A DNA stretch of 64,000 nt from Narthecium ossifragum (lineage: Eukaryota > Streptophyta > Magnoliopsida > Dioscoreales > Nartheciaceae): NCBI GenBank assembly GCA_963920575.1, contig OY986974.1:5319049-5383048 (forward strand). Reading direction: 5' to 3'. Below are positions 34,577 through 46,080 of this stretch, in pieces. The position numbers were made by a program, and so were the translations under genes. Within the stretch, counting starts at the first letter, position 1, and every line of letters begins with the position of its first letter. The notes under the pieces are model-generated. The model saw only the letters and a list, made by a program, of their open reading frames with translations, was not told the origin of the DNA and did no database searches.

Positions 34577-35554
34577 GGGTTGCAGGGATATACGAAGCTA
34601 GCTGAGGATAGCAGGAAGCTTATAGAGGAGGTTTCGTAATTTGGGATGCTTCAAAGGAGCCGATGCTTGGATTTCTTACAATCATTTGCGATCACCAACA
34701 ACAATGACGATATTTTGTTATTAATATCGATATGGAAAATAATTTACATCCACAGTGTGACACATATAACTACTCTACCAGCATACCAGACAACATTAGA
34801 GTAATAGTCTAATGGTAGAGATACATGTTACCTAATTAACACAGGTAAACTTTCTTCTCCTCCCACTCTTTGTAAGAAAGATGACAATCTGCCAATATAT
34901 ATAAAAAGATATATGATCTTTGCAAGTCCTGACGTTTTAGCCCACATGTGACAATATAATTTCAAAATTCAAGTTTATTAAATTATGGGCTGTGAATCTG
35001 TTAATATTGTTTTATCCTAACTCTCTCATCTACGATGGTGTCCTTATTAGTTTTATCCCCGGCTCTCTCGTCTTAGCATCAAATTTCAAACCATGGGAAG
35101 ACATGCAATGCCGAATTGAAGGACGATCATCGAGATCCGACAACACGAACTTTTTTGGGCGTTGATCAGACCCCAAAAACTCACAATCGAAAGGAGAAAA
35201 ACACCCTTAAAAGTCATCATCAACTTTGTTAGAGACTCCTGCAAGATGTCTTATTCGGTTCCCTCCCTTCTAATATCTAAGCCCCAGTTTTTCTCTTTTT
35301 TTTTGTGATGGAGGTTTGATCCCTGGCAACCAAATAACCTGACCCAAAAATAAAATAAAAAATCTCCAAGAAGTGGGTCTTACTTAGAAATGATTGGCCT
35401 TGTTGTTTACATCATTTCATATCGACTTGGCATCATAAGTGAGGTCAACTATGTAAAATGTTGGTCTTACTTTATCAATAGAGGTATGATAGAATGCATT
35501 CCCACATGGGTGTGCATTCTGCACCCTTGATGTGGCAACTCAATGAAACCTATA
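34577..35554. other. Upstream flank of the tandem-exon locus, no gene seen
   Basis: AT-rich sequence with no convincing exon. The part next to 34577 would hold the promoter of the minus-strand locus. Confidence 0.4.
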
Positions 35555-35820
35555 CACTACAAGAAAAATGGGCTTCTATGACAACACTCTGTCACTAAAG
35601 ACAAAGTTCTCGTCACTTCTGCTTTTTAGTGACAATGCTAGTGACAACAGGGGTTCAATTGTTGGGTCTAGAAGAATGAAGACTACTATACATTATAATC
35701 AACTCCAAAAGAGTGAAGAAATCAAAGTGTCAATTATTGGGTCTAGAAATATGAAGGAGTTCATGGTTTCAACACCATCAACCAAACCCCTAAGAAAGAG
35801 GATTAGTGTGATCTAAAGAA
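35555..35820. mobile_element. CACTA (En/Spm-like) terminus, truncated
   Basis: CACTACAAGAAAAATGGGCT at 35555 is the characteristic CACTA end. Subterminal repeats of GTGAC and GTCAC type (GTCACTAAAGAC, TAGTGACAATGCTAGTGAC) follow at once. I find no opposite-orientation end within the next 2 kb, so one end or a deletion derivative remains. Confidence 0.7.
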
Positions 35821-37390
35821 CTGAAAATTTTTGACGCCATCTTCAATTAGAACCTTGAATATTCAGGAAAAGTGTTGGTTTCGTGTTGTACTAGGGTGAC
35901 CTAACCTAGCCATCTTTTACCCATATATGCAGAACAATTTGTCATGGGTAGTTGACTTTGTATGTGCCTAAAAAGAAAATACTTCATTGAATTGAATCTA
36001 ATTACATAAGCAGCAAATCTTCTTAAGATTCACTAATGTTGACAAACACAAAAAGAGATGCATTCCTACTAAGCAAGATGATGACAAAAATTTGGAGGAA
36101 ATGACTAATGGAGTTTACAACTAAATTAAGTGTTGACACTTGATTACTGTTGAAATGCAATTGCAGTTGTTGTGCTCATCTATAATTACTCTCAGGTTCG
36201 TGTATCTTAGACAGGATTCATGCCCAAATATGCCCAAAAAGGATCTTTCCTTACATAGAACAACCACACCACTTGATTTCAGGGTTGTCAGTGGGTGAAG
36301 CTAATAAATAATAGCACCAAACATGCATCATCTCAGCCAAAAGAATACAAAATAGATGCACTACCGAAATAGTCTAAGTATTAATCAATTCCATCACAAT
36401 GGCCAAAAAAACAGCACAAAATGAAGCTACTCTTAACCATAACTAATGCACCAACCACAAATACAATTAATAGACCCAGATAAATGGATCCAAAGATTTA
36501 TCTTTTTTTCGTCAACCATAAGATTAGCAATTGCTCTATTCCTTGGACAAGAAGTATGGCAAAACAAGGGCTCGCAGTATCTCACAGTATCTCCATGTAA
36601 ATAAGGGCTTGTCCTTACACAGGAATCATGCCCAAATATGACACAACATCGCTTGATTTCAGGGATGTTGGTGGCCGAATAGGCTATGGAAAGTCGATGT
36701 GATGGTCAATCAATTCAATCACGCATATGACAACCAAAACAATAGCACTAGATGAAGCTGCTCTCTACCCATTAAAAAGTGTGTCAAACAATACCATCAA
36801 TTGATACGAAGAATTGGGTCTCATTCTTCAACTCTCTACCGAAGCATCAAGCATACACACTGTAAACAAGACAGACAAACATACATACATATAAATATAA
36901 TTGCCTACAATGGTTATAATCCCCCTCACTATGTCTCTCTCTCAATTTTTGTTTCTCTTGTTATTACATTTACACACCCATAAATAAATCCCATATCTTC
37001 TTCCCAAAAATCCTGCTCACCATTCTCTCTCCCTCCTCTCTTCTCTGCGCCCCCAAATCGCAACTTTTTCTCTCAATATGTTTTCTTCTCCGTCTCCAAT
37101 TTCCGACATCCATCCGTCTATCCATCCTTCCTCGCTCTTCACTCCCTCCTCTCCTACATCACTTCCTTTCTCCCGTTAATCAAATCTTTGTTCTCTAGGA
37201 AGAAGATTGGATCTACAATACTCTCAAGAAATTAACAAGGGCTTGCAGATCAGATTCTCACCGGAGAGAGCGCCAGAGGTTAGCCGGAGGCAAGAGCGCC
37301 AAATCCCATGGCGCGAGAATGAATCGGAAGAGGTGGGAGCCGATGTAGTACATCATGCGCTGACTCTGTTTTGTTGAAGTGCATAAATGT
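35821..37390. other. Intergenic with a degenerate direct duplication
   Basis: A block at about 36205-36440 (TTCATGCCCAAATATG, CTTGATTTCAGGG, ATCAATTCCATCACAATGGC) is repeated in diverged form at about 36615-36760. At 37020-37340 the sequence is CT-rich then GC-rich and looks like a transcript leader; on the minus strand CTCTCTCCGGTGAGAATC has a good splice donor. I see no protein frame of use there. Confidence 0.4.
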
Positions 37391-37401
37391 TACTAGTGTG
37401 G

Positions 37402-37560
37402 GGTGGGCCATAGTCCAGCCCAAGAAATAGCCACATCAGTCCAATCCAAGGGTCACGATCCATTCTACGCTCTAAAGATCCAGGCGGAGAGGAGGAGACG
37501 TCCCATTTCCCGCCAAAACGTTTGGCGCGACGTCTCCCCTCCGATTAAATAAAAGAGGGT
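37402..37560 (+). promoter_or_regulatory. Promoter of the 937-residue gene with E2F-type sites
   Basis: TTTCCCGCC at 37506-37514 and TTTGGCGC at 37521-37528 both fit the plant E2F consensus TTTSSCGC. A third, GCGCCAAA (reverse), is at 37296-37303. TGGGCC at 37404-37409 is a site II element typical of genes of dividing cells. A TATA-like TTAAATAAAAG follows at about 37544. Transcription should begin near 37575. Confidence 0.55.
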
Positions 37561-37574
37561 CCCAAGAAGAGTAG

Positions 37575-37711
37575 GCTCTCCCTCCTCCACTTTTCCCTCC
37601 CGCGATCTCTTCAATTAGGGCTCGTTCTTTGGCAAATCCATCGAATCATGATTTAGGAACGCACATCGCCGCTCGCGGTCTTCTCCTGGTTGTTGACTCG
37701 CTTCGATCAAG
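37575..37711 (+). other. 5' untranslated exon of the 937-residue gene
   Basis: The leader ends CGATCAAG at 37711 before a consensus GTGAGT donor. The matching acceptor is TTTTAG at 38634-38639, ten bases before the start codon, so a 928-bp leader intron is inferred. A further leader exon inside it cannot be excluded. Confidence 0.55.
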
Positions 37712-38649
37712 GTGAGTTTTCCACTAGATCGAATCGTTTTAGGGCTTCGTGTTTGCAAAATCTGGTTGGAATTGCTTGTTGTATACCCCCTAAAAATAGC
37801 TGCTTTAGGTATACGGAAATGTATTTATTGATTTTGCTGGATTGTTCTTTTGTCGGATGTTTGTGATTATTGTGATCACACCTCTCAGCCAGGGTTTCTG
37901 CCATTCCAGCTATTAGGGTTTGTATACTTAATTATGGTGTATTTTCTCTTTTGCGCTTTTACTCATGCTTTCAATGCTTGATAGATAAATCTCAGAGAGG
38001 TCGTGTAGCTGTTGGTTCTTTTTGGTCTGTAAAAATGTGATGCTAATATGTGCTCAATAATTCGACCCATGAATGTGGCAGAGATAAAGATGGTTATCTT
38101 AAATTTTACATAGTGTTCCATATGATAAATGCTTCCACTGGTATTAGAATAACTCATCATTTACTAGAATAATATTAAATATCCGGATTTTCTTTTGAAG
38201 GTTGCCCGGTGGTTCTTGCTGCAGACTTTTAAGATTCTTACCGCACATAGTATATGATACTGCTCTCGTACCTACACATTTGGTGTCTAATGTGGTGGAA
38301 AATAGCACCTACAATTTGAATATAAAATTTCTGTGTATGGTTGGACTAGTGTTCTTCTCCACAGAGACTTATGATGCAGCTCTGTTGTTTACAGGTTCTA
38401 AAGAAACTGGCCAGTGGCTTTTGAGGGTTTTCATAGTTCCAGTAAGATCAGACACTGATTTTACTATCCTAGCGATGAATGATGCCTGGATCATATGACA
38501 GTGCATGTTGCAGATTCTTGACCACCTTTTGTGTCCTTAGAAACAGGACGCATACATGCGCTTATCAAGATAGAAAGTAAGATGCGGACAGCAGCTTAAT
38601 TTTTTCGAATTGAGCTACTTGCATTTTGACACATTTTAGGAATACAGTC

Positions 38650-41600
38650 ATGGGAGATTCTTTCTTGAAATGTCCAAGTGTAAATCCTCCTAGGAGACAA
38701 TCCTCAAGGCTTAAAAGAATCAAAGCTGTTTATGAATCAGAAGATGCTGCTACAAAAGTTGCGTGCCCAAGATTTGAGCCCCAAGATGGTGCATTAAACA
38801 GCTTTTTTCTTGCAAGTCAAATTAAGGTGGAAACACCAATACCATATCAAGGTCATGCCATAGATGTCAGTGATGGGGTGTACGCAGATGCGGTTGTCAA
38901 TGTTGAAAAAGACAGCAACTCCGACACAATGAGTGTTGACAAAACAACACTGAAGGATTTGCAAGCCAGATGCAAAGCTAAGAAACTTAAAGTCTTGAAA
39001 GCTGTTGCTTCAAAGGAAACTGATCTCGAGAGTCAGCCACTTCATGCTCCTAAAAAACGGAGCCATTTTCCTCTCAGACCAAAAGAAGAGCCTGACCTTG
39101 ACGAACCCCTCATTATTTTGAAAATGAAGATCTCAAAAAAGATGTATTCAAACAGAAAGCGAAGGAAGTGTACACATTTGTCCTCAAAGCCTCATACTTC
39201 ATTAGAAGACAGAGCTGACAGAAACCCTGTTGCCTTCAACATTGAGGCTAAATCTGATTTATCTGGTAAGTACTTTTCTAAACTACTTGTGGGTTGATGG
39301 AACTCGTGAAATGAAGTGCTTTTTATATTCCATTAGTGTTATTGCTTTTATTGTACTACTGAATTGTCTTATTTTGCTCTTCCTGAAGAGAGTTATTGCT
39401 TGGTTTCAAACAAAAGCACTTTACGAGATAACAATTCCCTCTCGAAATCATTGACTGCTATGAAGAAAGATCTCTTTGATATCCATAGTGTCAAATGCAA
39501 AATTGTAGAGAATGCTTCCCCAGATGGGCAAAACACAGCCTACACATTTAATGTTGCTACTAAGCAAACCACTGATTTCATTGCCAAATTTGACTTGGAT
39601 GAAGAAACTTCGGAGCTGCTGGAGAAAATTAATGGAGGAGACTCGGAAATTGGTAAATCAGACTACTCCTTTGCCCAGGCTCTGCAATCCTCCTCCAGTA
39701 GCCATGTGGTAATGGCTGGCCAACTTTTTTCATCTTCATCTATGTCTGAATTGGAGCAAAATGTGAATACCAATTTTTCCGATTTGGTTTGTGATGGTAA
39801 ATGTGAGTTTCTCGAAACCAATTCCCCAATGCAGAACAAAGCTTGCATTACTGGTTCTGCAGTGGAATTAATGGAGAATACAAACTGCGCCGGTGACTCA
39901 ACAATATCTGATGAAAATGAATCAAAGAAATGGAATTTAGCTCTTTCATCAATCAGGAAGCCACAGTGTTGCGTAAATGAAGTACCTTTTGAGAGCACTG
40001 AACCTAACGGGCAAGGTTGTTCTCCTGAACATATTGGAGAGCCCTTTTATCCTCCCAACTCGGAGCCACTCTCTACAGCTATGGATCTTCATCCTAATAT
40101 CTGTGGCACTGGAGAAGAGCACATCATTTCACCAGCGGAGTTTAAATATGAGAATGCAGCTGATCAGTTGAATTACTCAGTTAGGAGTCATAGCCAAGAA
40201 AGCCAAGAAAGCATGGAAGTTAATGGTGATGCAGATGCTTGTAATTACAAAAATGTATGTGTAGATCGTCAAAAGTTACTTGAGAAACTAGTGGCGCAAG
40301 AAATGCCAACTGATGTTCAGGAAAGTGATGGGGCAGTCAATACCAACATGAAAACCAACCAATTAGATCATTCAGGTTATGTTTGTAGCTCCAGCATGGA
40401 AGATGAACTATGTGATCAATTTGCTCGAGAAGTGTGCCCAATTGATGTACGAGTGAACCATGATGAGGAGAACATTGGTCGTCCTGATGAGCATTTTGGG
40501 ATGGAAGCATATGGTCTCTGCTCTTATGAACATTCTCAGACATGCTTTTCTGCTGCGAATAGTTGCCCTATCGTTAGCACACTTGAAACAGAGAAATCCA
40601 GTGATAATACTGAGCAGTTGTTGGATGTAGTTACATGGAAAGATAATTGCCATGCTGCTGCAGTCTCTGATTGCAAAGACTCAGATGAGCTCGATACTTC
40701 ATCTAGTAGAGCAGAAAACCTTTCAAAGTCGGCTGAGCCTTCTAATATTGAACTTTTGATTGAAGCAGAAAGAAACAGCATGATGGAAGGTTTCAAAGTT
40801 GGTGGAGGTGATGTAGAACATATTCCAAAAAAGTTACTGTCAAACAGAAAGGTTTGCTTTATCTTGCTATTTCCTTTTATTCAAGTTGTAATCCAACAGG
40901 ACTCTGGCTTAAACTGTTCATACATTGCAGACCATCTCCCCAACTTCTCAGGAAAAGCTTTATCAGGCTGTAAATGGAATTGATCTATATGATGCAATGC
41001 AACTTTCTAGTAAGTAATATGTTCAGATATGGCTAGAGCTATCTTCACATCACTGTCACTGTGCTTTAACATTTTCTTGTTAATTTCCAGAGAACAGAAA
41101 GAGGCTATTTTCTGAGAAATGGTATAAAATGGAGCCTTCAGCACCAGTAGCAGGTCATACAGAAGGTGATATGAAATTGTCCTGTGAGAAAGTGGCCAAG
41201 AAACCAAAAATTGATGGATATGGTTCCACTCAATCAGTTACAAAAGGAATTTTGAAGAAATCACCTGACTATTCTTGCAGGAATTCGTGTTCTTGCACAA
41301 AGAGTGCAGTGATCCACAGACAAAGTCAGAAGGCAATACAATTTTCACAGATGCAGATGAAATCTGTACGATCTATTGTATTGAAACTTCTAAAAGGGTT
41401 GAATTCACTGAAGGATATCATCGAAGAATCATCAGAGGTTCTTCCATCTGCAACTTTAAAATATACAGCTAATGAGGTATAAGCAAATTCCCCATCTTGG
41501 TCTAGGTCATGCTCATCATATAATGCCATATATTTCAATGCTCATGTTCAATTCAAAACAAGTCCTGAAGCTTAAGCTTCAGTTAAGGATTTAGCCTTTT

Positions 41601-42510
41601 ATATCTGGTTCTGGTTTCCTGTCTAAGCTATTAGATTATGACATGCCAACGTTTTGTACTTTTGTCCTCATTTATTTCTGTGAATATCCTTGCTGCTTTC
41701 ATTTCATTCTTTGAAATGCTTCACGACACCCCTACGGAGCCTCACATAGATTTCACTGCCTAAATGCGGCTTCAAGCTGTGCATAGCATCAGTCATTGTG
41801 TCATCCTTTAAAGTGCTTCATTAGAAAATTTTCCGGCTTTTGATGATAACCACAATGGCTTTATGTGATATTGGGGTTCATGCATGTTCATATGCACTAA
41901 GTTCTTAATGGGAAATTGTTGTCTTTTCAGAAGGCGAGATAGATTTATTAAGAATGCATTTGCTAGTTGGAGGAAATCAAAATAGTCACGCATCTGCATC
42001 TTTCCTTTCAACTATTGTCCATTTTAAAAATGCACATATTCTCTTGATTGGCACTGCTTACAATATAAGTTTGTTATATGCGATATCCTGCAGAGCCTTT
42101 AATACTTGTTTAGATTTCTCTAATGCATCTTCTTTTTTCCTACATAGATAACAGCAACTATCGAGAACACGTCAAAACTTGAAGCATCCACAGAGAGATT
42201 TTTATCTTTGATGTCAAAGGATTGTGACAGATTCTGTAAATTAATGGTGGGTGTTCTATCCATTATCAAGACTTTCAATCATGTAAACTTTTATTAGCCA
42301 CTTCTGTACCTAATGCCATCATCCCACTGTTATTTACAGAGCTCAGCTGAGAAGACAGCTTCTCCTATTAACGGGGCTATTAAGGATGGGAAAAGTATAA
42401 CCTTCGCTGATGAAGCTGGCGGTAGGCTCTGCCATGTCAAGGTCTTTGAAGAACAGGAAGAACAGCCTACTTCTGTTGTGGCATCTAAAAGTGACGAGTT
42501 TGAACAGTAG
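38650..42510 (+). CDS. Uncharacterised conserved plant protein, 937 residues, probably nuclear
   Basis: Six coding exons join in frame: 38650-39265, 39389-40851, 40931-41009, 41091-41476, 42148-42246 and 42340-42510. All introns are GT-AG. The N terminus is basic (RRQSSRLKRIK, residues 15-25) and NRKRRK at 168-173 looks like a nuclear localisation signal. Residues 99-115, TTLKDLQARCKAKKLKV, form a basic helix somewhat like a SAP helix. Residues about 210-690 are acidic, Ser-rich and look disordered. The C-terminal 250 residues look conserved: KLYQAVNGIDLYDAM, KGILKKSP (771-778), a Cys cluster (782, 786, 788), a helical QKAIQFSQMQMKSV stretch, SKDCDRFCKLM and finally KSITFADEAGG. KSITF (899-903) fits the RVxF docking motif for protein phosphatase 1. 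I cannot name the family. E2F-type promoter sites suggest expression in dividing cells, which is inference. Confidence 0.85.
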
Positions 42511-42890
42511 CAATAAGATGCTCGGATTTTGGAGAAGGAAACACTTTGGTGCATGACTGCATGAGTAGCACTCCAGGTGATGGCGAGTCAATAGAGTGGT
42601 GACCAGGTGAAGTTATATCTATCTCAGATTTTGGTGGCCCAGTGTGATTATTCAACCCTTCAAATTGTAGAGGATATGAATTTAATTTACCTGGGTCATT
42701 CTGCTAGTGATCTAAGAGATTGCCAACTGAAATGTGGAGCTTGGCTCTAAAATATAGCCAGATGAATGTTTCTTCAAGTAGCAAAGTGTGGTTTGTATCT
42801 ATAATGAGAAGTTGAGGTCTTGATTGAAGGAAATGTAGTCTTTGATGTATTATTATAAATGAAGCTTGGTGAAATATCTTACGAATGAAA
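42511..42890 (+). other. 3' untranslated region of the 937-residue gene
   Basis: No open frame continues past 42510. AT-rich sequence with TATTATAAATGAAGC near 42850 is a likely polyadenylation region. The exact end is not determinable here. Confidence 0.4.
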
Positions 42891-43154
42891 TGTCATGCTA
42901 ATGGCTAATGTGGCTCTTGAATTTGTGTAAGTTTGTTAAAAGCTCAGCTCTTGTTTTACTGGTTTTATTTCGGTTCAGTTGGTAAACTATTTGCATATTT
43001 ACCCTTGAAAAATCCTTTACTTATATTTTCACCATATTCTCAAATTTACACATGCCATGAAAAATCATAGGGCGTGCTTGGTATGATTCCTGATTGTTAA
43101 TTAGTGTTGTGGTCAAAAATCATGCCATGAAAAATATGGTCACATCTTCCATAA

Positions 43155-43216
43155 AGCTATCTTCGCATCATTGTCAGTATTTTCTTATTAATTTCCAGAG
43201 AATAGGAAGAAGCTAT
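43155..43216 (+). repeat. Duplicated intron/exon border of the 937-residue gene
   Basis: AAAGCTATCTTCGCATCATTG through TTAATTTCCAGAGAATAGGA matches the end of intron 4 and start of exon 5 of the gene upstream (about 41037-41105), with a deletion of about 11 bp and several substitutions. It is an isolated fragment about 650 bp past the stop codon. Confidence 0.75.
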
Positions 43217-43409
43217 GTTACCCTTTATTTATATTTATTAGTATTTAACTCACAAGCATAGTATTAAGGTAAAATGGTCATTTTAAAGGGCTTTTTAACA
43301 CCAGGAGGACGGAAAGGTTATTTAAATTTTTTTTGGATGTTTGCATGGATATATATGAATTTTAGAAGAATATAGAGATACATATATAATATAATAAGTT
43401 TTTAGAGAC
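43217..43409. repeat. Dispersed AT-rich repeat
   Basis: The words TTTATTTATATTTATT, AAAATGGTCATTTTAAAGG and TTTTTAACA are shared in order with 28465-28590, so both are old copies of one dispersed repeat. Confidence 0.45.
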
Positions 43410-44065
43410 ATGTTTAGAGGCTTAAATATGCGTTTAGTCCCTGAAGTTTCGGACCAGTTTTTATTAAGTCCCTATACTTTAAAAATTCCCAATTGAATCC
43501 TTGGGTTTTTCGAACCGGACTCAATCTCATCCCTTCGTCCACTCGCCGTCCGCCCATTGACGGTGGCTCGGCCCAAAACCGAACCGACCCGACCCCGGTC
43601 ACGTGCAAAGCACATGACCCATACCATATTGGCGCCAAAGATGTTGGGTTCCTCGTAAACCCAACCCAAGTAAGGTTTTAGCCCGATCATCCCCTCCTCT
43701 CTTTGAATCTCCGGCGATCTAGGGTTTGAGAGGTTCCTCCTCTCTTTGAATCTCCGGTGATCTAGGATTTGAGAGGTTTGATCCCCAAGCTAGGTTCCAA
43801 GGTTTCATTTAGTGGCATTCCAAGCTTCCATTGGTCGTGGATGATCAGGTAGATTTACCTTCGAGGTTCCAAGGTTTCGTTTGAGGTCGACGAATCTCTC
43901 CAGGCAGGTACGCATCCATTTGAGTATGGTTCCAAGCTTCCATTCTCATGCTTTTTATGCTTTGTTGATATAGCACCCAATGCCCTGTCAACCTTATGCG
44001 TTGCCATTAGGGGTAATGCTTTGGAGGGACTAGGGAACCAGGGGACCCATTTTTCACAATTTGGC

Positions 44066-44084
44066 GGGGGGGGGGGGGGGGGGG
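44066..44084 (+). repeat. Run of 19 G
   Basis: An uninterrupted G homopolymer lies in the 5' leader region of MULE-B. Length may be imprecise in any assembly. Confidence 0.8.
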
Positions 44085-44564
44085 CAAGGGACCTTTTAGG
44101 ATCTGATTTTAGCACATCTCTTTATGGCTTTTTCTGATAGGCTTTTTCTGATATGTGTGATATGAGCACTTATTATGTCTTCTTTTTGGTACATTACATG
44201 TTTTTTATTAGCCAGTAGCATGTGCATAGTAGTTAGGTTCTTTGTTGCTGGCTGATATTAATTTTATAGTAAGCATAGAAAGCTACATCACTTTGTTGTA
44301 CTACATTAACTGTTTTCTAATTAGTATGATATTAGCACTTAGCATGTGTATAGTATATATACTACATGTGGTTCTTTGGTTGTCTGCTATCATAGAAGAT
44401 GGTTCTTTTACAAATGCTTTGCTATATAATAGTATCAAGTATTTACATGTGGTTTTTTCTTGCTTATGCTCTTCATATGATGGTTGGTTTATCTGTTTTG
44501 TTAAATAATAGTACCAAGTATGTATGTAGCATACAATGTTGCAATTTCTCCTATGTTTCTCAGC

Positions 44565-45591
44565 ATGGCTGCCAAGACAGCAGAGCCTCCTTGCGGCCCA
44601 TTTGATATCCAGATCCATCACGCTGGCCAGTTGGTTTTTGGTAACTTGACCATCAAATATGTGGGGGGAAAAGTTGATGTATTTGGGAATTGTGACCCTG
44701 ATGAGCTAAGCATTATTGAATTTGAAGATATGATGAAGCAGCTGGGGTATGTTACATACATAAAGCTATGGTATGTCATTCCTGGAGCAAGCATGGATGT
44801 GGGTCTAAGACCATTAATGACAGACGAAGATGTACTGGAAATGGCAGGCCCAGCAAGTGTTGCTGGAGAAGTTGATGTTTACTCTGAGCATGCTATAATC
44901 GAAGGACCTGTTGTCCTTTCAGACAAGGAGCTAGATAGGGAAGTGCATAAGAAGAAAGGAGGTAGGGGGAGTGGGGCCAGTGATTGGGATGCATTTCATG
45001 TTGTTTCTGATAGTTGTAGTTCATCACAGGTTTGTTATGATTCAGAGGTTGAGGGCAGCAGTGAAGATGGGGAGGGAGATGAGATTGACTATACTCAATT
45101 TCTTATTGGAAACTGTGCGCTGCTCTTGGGGGTAGACAGTAGTCATGGGGGTGTTGGTGGGGAGGGTGAAAAAAATATAAGAGAGAGTGATGGGGTGGAT
45201 GAAGAAAATAGAAGAGAGTGATGGGGTGGATGAAGAAAATAGAAGAGAGAAAGGGCCTGTGAGTGAAGGGCATGGGAGAGCAGATAGGGAGGCTACTGAT
45301 GATGCCAGGGGAACTGCAAATGCTGGGAGGGGCAGTGACAGAAGTAGAAGGAAAGGGAAGGCTGCACAAGAGGAGGATGAGTATCTGAATGAAGCAGATG
45401 TTGAAGACAACAACTCAGAGTACCTGCCAAGTGATGAGTTGGTGAGTCTTTATGACTCTGATGAGGATGCTGCCACTTCTTACCCAGTATACAACCCAGA
45501 CACTGACTTGGCTGGTAACATAAAGCCAGTTCTTGGGACCAGATTCCCATCTGCTGAGGTCTTCAAGAACAACACAATAGATTTTTTGTAA
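44565..45591 (+). pseudogene. MULE-B transposase remnant, N-terminal domain
   Basis: The ATG at 44565 (MAAKTAEPP) leads to the PB1-like N-terminal domain: FDIQIHHAGQLVF, KYVGGKVDVF, GNCDPDELSIIEFEDMMKQL and YIKLWYVIPG. This matches the MULE-A domain motif for motif. An acidic linker follows. A 31-bp unit is duplicated in tandem (45183-45213 and 45214-45244), shifting the frame. The linker resumes and ends with EYLPSDE, SLYDSDEDAA and FPSAEVFKNNTIDF, the conserved entry to the core, then a stop at 45589. Everything downstream is deleted. Confidence 0.85.
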
Positions 45592-45824
45592 CAGTTGGTT
45601 GTGTTTGGAATGACACAGATGTTATGCACCTGTTGTATGTTCATTTTTTTGTGAAACTGAAACCCAGCTCCACCACTATTGCTTGCAGAATAGATTTTTT
45701 GTAACAGTTGGTTGTGTTTGTAACAGTTGGTTGTCAAAGAAGTATGTGTATGGTTGTGTTGATAATACATGTTAGCCAATTCAAATTTACATGTTTGTCT
45801 TGAGAATACACCTCCACCACTATT

Positions 45825-46080
45825 GATCTGTTATGTTGTTCAACTTTGTGCAAACATAAGATTACAGGATATGCACACATTTTCATTCATTCAGCACACC
45901 AAAGGAAGTTACATCAACTAAGATTACAGGAATACAACTCCACCACTATTGATCTGTTATGTTGTTCAACTTTGTGCAAACATAAGATTACAGGAAACCC
46001 AAACATTTTCATTCATTCAGCACACCAAAGGAAGTTACATCAACTAAGATTACAGGAATACAAACATAAGGACACACAAG
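45825..46080. repeat. About 128-bp tandem duplication downstream of the MULE-B GRF gene
   Basis: The block with ATTGATCTGTTATGTTGTTC, AACATAAGATTACAGGA and AGCACACCAAAGGAAGTTAC occurs twice in a row with very few differences. The second copy overlaps the end of the GRF coding region. Confidence 0.85.

Noticed and set aside
37080..37180. A short frame starting ATGTTTTCTTCTCC as a protein start.
   Set aside because: It ends after about 30 codons in CT-rich leader-like DNA and joins no exon.
43493..43681. Short frames in the MULE-B inverted repeats, present at both ends.
   Set aside because: They are the same inverted-repeat sequence read twice and carry no domain.
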